In this document: piece by piece, positions 55,386 to 61,893 of the stretch
Numbering within the stretch: position 1 is the first letter of the stretch
Layout: the number at the start of each line of letters is the position of its first letter
Source of the DNA: Cecembia rubra
GTDB lineage: Bacteria > Bacteroidota > Bacteroidia > Cytophagales > Cyclobacteriaceae
DNA length: 64,000 bases
Assembly (NCBI RefSeq): GCF_003014575.1
Contig: NZ_PYGF01000008.1
Span: 79,273 to 143,272, forward strand
Direction: 5' to 3'
The notes under the pieces: generated by a model
Told to the model about the DNA's origin: nothing
What the model saw: the letters and a program-made list of their open reading frames with translations, nothing else
Databases searched by the model: none
Made by a program: the position numbers and the translations under genes

Positions 55386-55417
55386 ATTCAAACCGTGTAG
55401 AACATTATTGAAGAGCT

Positions 55418-55900
55418 ATGAATAACTTTAGAATTGGTTTTGGCTATGATGTGCACCAGTTGCATGTGGGTTTGGACTTTTGGTTGGGAGGAATAAAGCT
55501 GGAACATGAAAAAGGGGCCTTGGGCCATTCCGATGCAGATGTATTGATCCATGTGATCTGTGATGCCCTATTGGGTGCGGCCAACATGCGGGATATCGGT
55601 TATCATTTTTCGGATAAGGATCCCAAATACAAAGGTATTGACAGCAAAATTTTGTTGCGGGAGGTAATGGTCTTGATCCGGGAAGCCGGTTATGAAGTGG
55701 GCAATATCGACTCTACGGTATGTTTGCAGCTTCCAAAAGTCAATCCCCATATACCTGCGATGAAGGCTTGTTTATCCGAGGTAATGGGAGTAGAGGAGGG
55801 AGCCATTTCCATTAAAGCCACTACTACCGAGAAACTGGGTTTTGTGGGAAGGGAAGAAGGTGTTTCCGCCTATTGTGTTGCATTGATTTATAAAAAGTAA
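55418..55900 (+). CDS. ispF: 2-C-methyl-D-erythritol 2,4-cyclodiphosphate synthase
   Basis: 160-aa enzyme of the MEP isoprenoid pathway; trimeric, zinc-dependent. GYDVHQL carries the zinc ligands Asp11 and His13; further motifs are LGHSDADVLIHVICDALLG (in part), DIGYHFSDKDP, and TTTEKLGFVGREEGV. The family is very conserved and the length is exact. It is 1 bp from mnmD. Confidence 0.97.
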   Translation: MNNFRIGFGYDVHQLHVGLDFWLGGIKLEHEKGALGHSDADVLIHVICDALLGAANMRDIGYHFSDKDPKYKGIDSKILLREVMVLIREAGYEVGNIDSTVCLQLPKVNPHIPAMKACLSEVMGVEEGAISIKATTTEKLGFVGREEGVSAYCVALIYKK

Positions 55901-55901
55901 G

Positions 55902-56585
55902 ATGGCAAGAGAGGTAAAAATCATCACAACGGAGGATGGTTCCCATTCCTTATTTGTACCAGAACTCAACGAGACTTATCATTCTTTTCATGGGGCCTAC
56001 AGGGAGTCTGTACATGTATTTATGCTGTATGGACTGGAAGCTTGGTATGTACGCAACCCGGACAAGTTTCCCATCAGGATTTTTGAGGTGGGATTTGGTA
56101 CAGGGCTGAATGCCTGGTTGAGCCTTGTATGGGCTGAGCAGTACAAAGTCCCCGTCCTTTACCATAGCATTGAACCTTTTCCTTTGGAAAAAGAGGTGTA
56201 TTCACAGTTGAATTATACCGAAGTGGATACCTCAATTTATCATTATGCCCCTTATTTCAAGATACTGCATGAGGCACATTGGAACGAAGGAGGGATTATG
56301 TCCGAATATTTCAACATGAAAAAGGACAAGACCACTTTGGAAGAGGCGGTATTGTATCATGCCGATGTGGTATTTTTTGATGCTTTTGCCCCAAGTAAGC
56401 AGCCAGAGTTATGGACCAAAGACATGTTGGCCAAAGTGGTGGAGACCATGAATCCCGGAGCGGTTTTTGTGACCTATTGTGCCCAAGGGCAATTGAAGAG
56501 GAACCTTAAGGAATTGGGATTGGAAGTAGAAACGCTGCCCGGCCCTCCAGGGAAAAAGGAAATGACAAGGGCCTGGAGACTCTAA
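55902..56585 (+). CDS. mnmD: tRNA 5-methylaminomethyl-2-thiouridine(34) methyltransferase MnmD
   Basis: 227-aa SAM-dependent methyltransferase that finishes the wobble-uridine modification mnm5s2U. In E. coli this domain is fused as MnmC; here it stands alone, as in many bacteria. Motif I is FEVGFGTGLNAW; the acidic pocket and signature are VVFFDAFAPSKQPELWTKDM; late motif FVTYCAQGQLKRNLKELG. It is coupled to ispF. Confidence 0.94.
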   Translation: MAREVKIITTEDGSHSLFVPELNETYHSFHGAYRESVHVFMLYGLEAWYVRNPDKFPIRIFEVGFGTGLNAWLSLVWAEQYKVPVLYHSIEPFPLEKEVYSQLNYTEVDTSIYHYAPYFKILHEAHWNEGGIMSEYFNMKKDKTTLEEAVLYHADVVFFDAFAPSKQPELWTKDMLAKVVETMNPGAVFVTYCAQGQLKRNLKELGLEVETLPGPPGKKEMTRAWRL

Positions 56586-56588
56586 TGA

Positions 56589-57479
56589 TTATTTGGACTC
56601 CAGGCGCTTAAGTTCCTTTTTGCTCATTTCTTTGCTTATGAGGTTTTCAGGATGGGATGATATCAGTTCACTTACTGCTTGCTTGCTGGAAACTTCCTTT
56701 TCCCCATCAAAAAGTTTAACCGGAATTAGTTCCTGCCTGATTTCCCTATCCACTTTATTCAGCCTGCTCTGTACCATCCGCACATGTTTTCCGCTGCTGT
56801 ATTTTTCACCGGAAGAGGAAGCAAGGGCCTGCCCTGGATAAACTATATCTCCAATTTTGACTTTTTCGGAACCTGATTCCAGTACGATCAATTTAGTAAA
56901 AGTGCCATCATCATGATAGATTTCAATAAAATTGTCCGAGGCATTAAAAGAAAGGTTAGTGCCCGTTTGTTGAGTGTCCATTTTCATATCACTCACAATT
57001 CCTTTTCTTGGTGCACAGATGGTAGTGGACTCTTCCAGATAAAAAGCAGTACCTACATAACTTGTATTTTCCGATTCTTTCTTATAGACATTTTCAACGT
57101 GGGTCATGGGCTGCATGCGGACTTTTTGTCCTTCCTGCACTGGGATCAGGTAAAAAGGTTCTTCTTTGCTTTTGTCTAAGTAACTCCCCTTGTAGAGTTT
57201 GGTGGAATAGTTATAAGAACTGCCCTGGTTGGCATTGGTTTTCTTTAATCGGGCGACTATGCTCCTGCCTGGGTTGACCACTGCAAAAACCGTTCTTCCT
57301 CCGGAAGAAGTCAGATTCATGAGCGTTGAAAAATCCACCACCAAGGTATAGGGAATCACTTCCGTGTTGTTGGCGTATATGGTGACATTACCGTCTTTGT
57401 CCTGTTCAGACTCTAATTTGACTTGAGCAAAAACAGTGGAATACCCCAAGAAAAAGAGGAATAAAAGAGAAAAGCGCAT
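56589..57479 (-). CDS. Degenerate M23/LytM-fold periplasmic protein
   Basis: 296-aa secreted protein (signal peptide to about Ala18, VFAQ). Residues about 150-250 have the M23 layout (ICAPRKGIVSDM, FIEIYHDDGTFTKL, VKIGDIVYPGQALASSSG, KHVRMVQSR) but the H-x3-D and H-x-H zinc ligands are missing; KHVRM has one histidine where active enzymes have HLHF. It is therefore probably not a hydrolase and may regulate one. Convergent with mnmD, it is the last gene on its strand before the accessory pair. Confidence 0.8.
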   Translation of the reverse strand: MRFSLLFLFFLGYSTVFAQVKLESEQDKDGNVTIYANNTEVIPYTLVVDFSTLMNLTSSGGRTVFAVVNPGRSIVARLKKTNANQGSSYNYSTKLYKGSYLDKSKEEPFYLIPVQEGQKVRMQPMTHVENVYKKESENTSYVGTAFYLEESTTICAPRKGIVSDMKMDTQQTGTNLSFNASDNFIEIYHDDGTFTKLIVLESGSEKVKIGDIVYPGQALASSSGEKYSSGKHVRMVQSRLNKVDREIRQELIPVKLFDGEKEVSSKQAVSELISSHPENLISKEMSKKELKRLESK

Positions 57480-57490
57480 TTTTTAGTTTT

Positions 57491-57781
57491 TTAATGATCT
57501 CCAATCAAGTTGATTACAATTCCTAATGAATCAAATTCCACCTCTAATCCAGAGGATGAAGCAAAAGCTGGCTGGTAGAAATAAATAGAGTCTGATCCCA
57601 CACTTCTACCCTTATATTTAGAATTAGGCATTCCCATAATCATAAATATTTCTTCTTTATCCATTCCAATTTTAAGTTTGGAGAAATTATTCTCATTTTT
57701 CAAGCCAATAATTTGTTTATTGGTGAATATCAAAATGAAACCCATAACTATTATAAAAATAATTAATTTTAACTTACCCAT
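57491..57781 (-). CDS. Small single-TM protein, BamE/SmpA-like fold, partner of the lipoprotein
   Basis: 96-aa protein with one N-terminal TM helix (about 4-20) and a small soluble part whose order resembles BamE/SmpA domains (KLKIGMDKEEIFMIMGMPNSK, in part, then SIYFYQPAFASSSGLEVEFD and GIVINLIGD). Its ATG overlaps the upstream lipoprotein stop by 8 bp, so it is translationally coupled to it. Function is not known; a partner or protective role for the lipoprotein is inference. Confidence 0.75.
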   Translation of the reverse strand: MGKLKLIIFIIVMGFILIFTNKQIIGLKNENNFSKLKIGMDKEEIFMIMGMPNSKYKGRSVGSDSIYFYQPAFASSSGLEVEFDSLGIVINLIGDH

Positions 57782-59111
57782 TGTTTGTTAAATTACATCT
57801 GTTTGGACTAGAAATCGAGTTGCGGTACTTTTCGTGGTAAAGAAAGTTTTCAAGCAATTCTACAAAGTTTGTCGGATTCCTTTGTACCAAATTTGAATAA
57901 TTTGCCCAAAAACTGTATCCTAATTCATTGGAATAGTAATCTTGATCATCATATGCTGATTGGCTTCCACTTACCCATTGAATTACTTCAACAGAATTGC
58001 CAATAATTGGGCCTAACCTTCCAATGATTAACAAATGTCTGAGGTCTATAATAATATTTGGGTTTAGTGGATCTCTAATATATCTAATATTTGGCCCCCC
58101 TTTTTGGGAACCCAAAAAAGACCAACTCTTATCTTCTCTTTGATTTATAATATTTTCATAAGTTTTTCCTATGTTTTGAAGTTTAAATGAGTGGATATCA
58201 TGGAATTCTTCGCCATGTGTATTCATTAAATCAGAACATTTCATTTTTTTTAGAATCAATGGTTCACTAATAGAAGGCGGTGTATAATTGATTTCTCCGG
58301 ATACTCCACCCCATCCTCCCCCATAAGGATCGTAATCATAGCGCGGGATTGGGGTGCCGTTGGTGTCTAAATCATTATAAAGTGTCCCTCCGCTGCATAC
58401 CATATGGACCTCGGTTTCATCATGGTAAGAGATTTCCGAGCCATTTCCGGCTGTTACGATTGTCACAACGGTATAAATACTGACCACGTGCCTACAGGTA
58501 GTATCTAAATTTTCCCCCTGTAGTGTGGATTTTCTTTTTCTTGAATCAGGCTGATATCCTTCAGGATGTTTGGTGGCGATGAGCTGGCCGTCCTCGATGA
58601 TAAATCCTACAAAATAACGCTCATCATAAGTCCAGATATCTACGGTTCCTGACCAGCCCGCTCCGATATTATTGTAAGAAATCTCCTCAAACCTGGAAAC
58701 GGAGTACTCATCAGCCGGGTAATATCTGGCTATAACAGGATCAAACCTGCCGTTTTGTTTGTTCTCTACAAATAAAATGTTTTGGATAACGGTTTTGGAA
58801 GGGTCGGCATCCGGCAGATTATCAGTAAACTGGCTATTGAGAACAATTTCTTTGTTGGACAGATTGACCTCAAACACCTGTCTTCCGTCTGGCCATTGAT
58901 AGATGTGGAATTTGCTCCAGTCGGGCTCCTTCTCAAAAAAAGGAAGAATCAACTCTTTGCTGTCCTGCCTCTGGTTTAGGCCTGAATCTTTGATTCTCAG
59001 ATCCTGTTTATTTGCTTCAAACCAATTTCTGATATGGACCAGTTGGTCATTTCTGCGGGCAGTGTTATCCTGAAGCTGATCTGACTCTTCCAGGCAGGAA
59101 AATAAAAGCAT
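57774..59111 (-). CDS. Lipoprotein of unknown function with possible phase-variable 5' end
   Basis: 445 aa from ATG at 59111, giving MLLFSC, too short for a signal peptide. The frame stays open upstream through SRFSIIGLFS to a C11 tract (59180-59190), where it joins a second frame starting at ATG 59209 only if the tract had 12 or 9 C's. The full product would then begin MQHPKFTPPPQFS, followed by LKVINNISRF and a lipobox at SMLLFSC. The body is beta-rich (WPDGRQVFEVNLSNKEI, YYPADEYSVSRFEEISYN); the C-terminal 120 residues (NPNIIIDLRHLLIIGRLG, DQDYYSNELGYSFWANY) resemble domains found at the ends of other Bacteroidota proteins. No function recognised. Confidence 0.75.
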   Translation of the reverse strand: MLLFSCLEESDQLQDNTARRNDQLVHIRNWFEANKQDLRIKDSGLNQRQDSKELILPFFEKEPDWSKFHIYQWPDGRQVFEVNLSNKEIVLNSQFTDNLPDADPSKTVIQNILFVENKQNGRFDPVIARYYPADEYSVSRFEEISYNNIGAGWSGTVDIWTYDERYFVGFIIEDGQLIATKHPEGYQPDSRKRKSTLQGENLDTTCRHVVSIYTVVTIVTAGNGSEISYHDETEVHMVCSGGTLYNDLDTNGTPIPRYDYDPYGGGWGGVSGEINYTPPSISEPLILKKMKCSDLMNTHGEEFHDIHSFKLQNIGKTYENIINQREDKSWSFLGSQKGGPNIRYIRDPLNPNIIIDLRHLLIIGRLGPIIGNSVEVIQWVSGSQSAYDDQDYYSNELGYSFWANYSNLVQRNPTNFVELLENFLYHEKYRNSISSPNRCNLTNNG

Positions 59112-59179
59112 TGAAAAAAGTCCGATGATTGAAAAGCGACTAATGTTGTTAATTACCTTTAATGAATCTAATGAAAATT

Positions 59180-59190
59180 GGGGGGGGGGG
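59180..59190. repeat. Homopolymer G11 (C11 on the coding strand)
   Basis: Eleven consecutive G on the plus strand, inside the 5' end of the minus-strand lipoprotein reading frame. Changing the count by +1 or -2 links the ATG at 59209 to the lipoprotein frame; at 11 the ATG frame stops at TAG (59170-59168). A classic slipped-strand switch; a read error in this homopolymer must be excluded. Confidence 0.85.
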
Positions 59191-59267
59191 TAAATTTAGG
59201 GTGTTGCATATTAAAATAGTTTATTGATGAAAGAATTAGGTTCAATATAAATAACTTAGGTGAAAAA

Positions 59268-59275
59268 CAAAACTA
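59268..59275 (-). promoter_or_regulatory. Putative -7 element ahead of the lipoprotein gene
   Basis: TAGTTTTG on the minus strand fits TAnnTTTG. Transcription would begin about 50 nt before the ATG at 59209 and include the C tract, as a translational switch needs. No clear TTG -33 box. Confidence 0.45.
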
Positions 59276-59400
59276 TTTTGTTGTTTTTTGTAAAAGCTTT
59301 ACACATTAATAATGGAACTTAAAACCATATTTTTCTTATTTGAAACAGAAGATATTGAGTATGATTGGCTATTCTTTTTAAATTTAAATCTACTGGAAAA

Positions 59401-60471
59401 TCACTCATTCAAACTATTCCTCCAAGCATAGGCCAGCATCGGCAACTGTTGGTAGCTGTTGATGCCTGCTTTTACGCCTTGTGTGCGTAGGAAGAGGTCA
59501 TTGGACTTGCGGCTGATTTCGAGGTTGATGGGCTTGATCTGCTCGTTGATTTTTTGGATGGAGATGAGGTCATTTCGAATACCCTTAGGGATGGTTTTGT
59601 AAAATTCCCCATAAAGCTCCTTGGACATCCGATAGAGGTCATTGAGCTGATAGCGCATCAAGCGTAACTGGCCCGAATACTGTAGAAGTGGATCATCAGA
59701 ATTGGAACAGATCACCCAAGCAATGAAATTGGCCTCTCCCTCATCAGTTACCCCATAACTATGGGCCATTTCATGGGCGATCGTAAAAGGTTTTTCCAAT
59801 GGGTGCAAAGTGGGATCAATATAACTTTCCCCCGTAAATGGAAAATAAATACCCAAAATCCCCATCCTCCTCATAAATCCGGCAGGATAAAATTGCTTGG
59901 TTCTGGGTTCTCCCGTAAAATTCAGCCCTAAGAGATAGAGGTGCTCCCGCATATTGGCCCTGACCAATTTTTCCAGCTCGGGATAAGGCATGATTTCCTC
60001 AATGGCAATGGTGTCTTCTTCAATATTGAAACGGAGTTGATTCAGAATGTTCCTGGTCAGTTCCAGCTCATTTTGGAGTTGGTCCTGATTAAGAGGTACC
60101 GGCTTCATACCTATCTGCTGAAAAATCGGGATCCTTTGGTAATTGAATCCCCACAGTACCAAAAACAGGAAGACCAAAGCTCCCGCTCCATTAAAAAAGG
60201 AACGAATAGTGAATCCGAGTTTTTGTTTCCATCCTTCTTTTTGGACTAGAAAATAAAAGTAGGAAAACAATACCAAGACAAGCGTGAATACAAAAATATA
60301 GACTGTGGCGAAAGGTAATTTGGAAATGCTCAGGTCTATCAAATTCCTTACGGCAGGGAAAAAAGTCCTGGAGTAAAGTTGCTCAGTTTTCTCGGGATGT
60401 TGGACAGCAAAGTACCTGACCAATATACTGGTCAGACCTAACATACTCCATGTCCAATTTCCTTTTAGCAC
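59401..60471 (-). CDS. DUF3810 family membrane zinc-peptidase-like protein
   Basis: 356 aa from GTG at 60471. A TTG at 60531 (376 aa) would put the start inside a terminator-like hairpin, so it is rejected. Three TM helices fill the first 130 residues; the C-terminal half carries IAHEMAHSYGVTDEGEANFIAW, i.e. HEMAH (about residue 232) plus a downstream Glu, a gluzincin-like zinc site. This matches Bacteroidota DUF3810 proteins, of unknown substrate. Nothing is adjacent that defines its pathway. Confidence 0.85.
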   Translation of the reverse strand: MLKGNWTWSMLGLTSILVRYFAVQHPEKTEQLYSRTFFPAVRNLIDLSISKLPFATVYIFVFTLVLVLFSYFYFLVQKEGWKQKLGFTIRSFFNGAGALVFLFLVLWGFNYQRIPIFQQIGMKPVPLNQDQLQNELELTRNILNQLRFNIEEDTIAIEEIMPYPELEKLVRANMREHLYLLGLNFTGEPRTKQFYPAGFMRRMGILGIYFPFTGESYIDPTLHPLEKPFTIAHEMAHSYGVTDEGEANFIAWVICSNSDDPLLQYSGQLRLMRYQLNDLYRMSKELYGEFYKTIPKGIRNDLISIQKINEQIKPINLEISRKSNDLFLRTQGVKAGINSYQQLPMLAYAWRNSLNE

Positions 60472-60498
60472 TTTGATCTGGATAAACTGATACAAAAA

Positions 60499-60523
60499 GG
60501 AAAGTGTCTTTAGAACACTTTCC
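60499..60523 (-). terminator. Probable intrinsic terminator of the NifU-like gene
   Basis: Perfect 9-bp stem GGAAAGTGT (60499-60507) / ACACTTTCC (60515-60523), 7-nt loop, followed on the minus strand by TTTTTG. It lies 34 bp after the NifU-like stop and inside the 5' extension of the next open frame, which argues for the shorter start of that gene. Confidence 0.75.
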
Positions 60524-60556
60524 CCATTCAAAATATATGTAAAATTTTCTGGAATC

Positions 60557-61138
60557 CTATACGCCTTCTGCCTGAACTTCCTTGACTTCAGGAAGCATTC
60601 GGGTAAGCAGATTTTGGATACCAGCTTTTAAGGTGATGGTACTGGAGGGGCAGCCTGAACAGCTACCTTGAAGTAAAACTTTTACGACACCATCGTGGAA
60701 GCTGTGGAATACGATCGCGCCACCATCCTGCTCGACTGCAGGGCGGATGTATTCATCCAAGATCCCTTTGATTTTTTTGACAGTTTCAGAATCATTTTCA
60801 TCAAATAGAGGATCCTTGTTGAAAACCGCATTCACAGCCGCTTTTCCTGCTTCCAGGTATTTTTTGATATGATCTCTTACAAAATCTTGGATTTCAGGCC
60901 ATTCTATGTCTTCTTTTTTGGTGACAGTCACAAAATTGGAAGCGATGAATACACGCTCCACTGCTGCAAAATTGAAGAGCTCCTTGGCCAATGGAGAATT
61001 TTCTGTACTCTCCTGATCCGGATAATCAAAGCTGATGCCTTCATCTGCCAACATGAAATTCACCACAAACTTCAGGGAGTTGGGGTTAGGGTTGGCCTCC
61101 ATATAAATATGTACGGGTCTCTTTTGTGCTTGAAGCAT
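60557..61138 (-). CDS. NifU-like iron-sulfur scaffold/carrier protein (Nfu type)
   Basis: 193-aa protein with an N-terminal Nfu_N domain (MEANPNPNSLKFVVN, SPLAKELFNFAAVERVFIASNFVTVTK in part) and a C-terminal NifU domain (DEYIRPAVEQDGGAIVFHSF, VKVLLQGSCSGCPSSTITLK in part). The cluster ligands are Cys160 and Cys163 (CSGC). Nfu proteins hand 4Fe-4S clusters to client enzymes; HemW in this window is a typical client class. It stands alone with a terminator. Confidence 0.94.
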   Translation of the reverse strand: MLQAQKRPVHIYMEANPNPNSLKFVVNFMLADEGISFDYPDQESTENSPLAKELFNFAAVERVFIASNFVTVTKKEDIEWPEIQDFVRDHIKKYLEAGKAAVNAVFNKDPLFDENDSETVKKIKGILDEYIRPAVEQDGGAIVFHSFHDGVVKVLLQGSCSGCPSSTITLKAGIQNLLTRMLPEVKEVQAEGV

Positions 61139-61192
61139 AATGATCGGGATTGTATTTTTCTATTATACCACGAAAGGCCGAGAATAGTTCCT

Positions 61193-61864
61193 TTATTTCT
61201 GCCATTTTCCTTTTCTTATCTGGAAAAGATAAGTCAAAGTAATTTCCAATGTGGTGCTGTTGATGTCATAAATCCGGTCCTGGGATTCCGGTCCTCCAAA
61301 TTCATAGGCAAAGCGGACATCGCCTGCCAGTGTACTTTTTCCAAATAATTTGGATAATCCTGCACCTAAGTTCAGCCCGTACATGAAAGGGTTAGGATCA
61401 TCTCCCGCTTGTCCATAAGTCGGGAGAGAGGTTTCATTCCCTTCAAACTCCCTTTTAACATCTCTGGCATCTAGCAGATAACCAAAATGGGGACCTACTT
61501 TGATATGGAAACGCCCTTTATTTCCGAAATAAAAATTAGACAATAGGGGCATTTTCAAGTAATCCCATTCACTCTGGTTGATGGCTTCAGCTTCATCAGT
61601 CTGGGTATAGCCTAAGGTGATTTTTTGAAATTCCACCTGCAAACCGGCATTTTTTTGACCAAAATGCTCTAAAACAACAGCAAAGGTAGTGCCCTGAATG
61701 CCTGATGTAAGTACAGGAGGGCGGCCAAGTCTATAGCGGTAACTTACCTGCGAACTGCTCACCCCTCCCCGAAACCCAATGCTTGTCTGGGCCAATAATT
61801 CTGGTATGGAACAAAAGAATCCCAAGAATAAGGTAAAAACCAAACGGACTGCCATTTTATGCAT
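61193..61864 (-). CDS. Outer-membrane beta-barrel protein (porin-family / PorT-like)
   Basis: 223-aa protein with a signal peptide (cleavage near LLAQTS) and an 8-strand-type barrel pattern: SIGFRGGVSSSQVSY, AGLQVEFQKITLGYTQ, MPLLSNFYFGNKGRFHIKVGPHFGYLL (in part), and a final strand STTLEITLTYLFQI. It fits the small outer-membrane beta-barrel family of Bacteroidota; function unknown. A second ATG at 61855 (MAVRLVF) may be the real start. It follows the TonB-plug gene by 29 bp and is probably co-transcribed. Confidence 0.85.
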   Translation of the reverse strand: MHKMAVRLVFTLFLGFFCSIPELLAQTSIGFRGGVSSSQVSYRYRLGRPPVLTSGIQGTTFAVVLEHFGQKNAGLQVEFQKITLGYTQTDEAEAINQSEWDYLKMPLLSNFYFGNKGRFHIKVGPHFGYLLDARDVKREFEGNETSLPTYGQAGDDPNPFMYGLNLGAGLSKLFGKSTLAGDVRFAYEFGGPESQDRIYDINSTTLEITLTYLFQIRKGKWQK

Positions 61865-61893
61865 GGAGCAAAATTAAGTATACTTTTTGGGAA

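Noticed and set aside
60472-60531. TTG start at 60531 for the DUF3810 gene
   Set aside because: It would place the first codons inside a perfect 9-bp hairpin with a T-run that looks like the terminator of the upstream gene; GTG at 60471 fits better.
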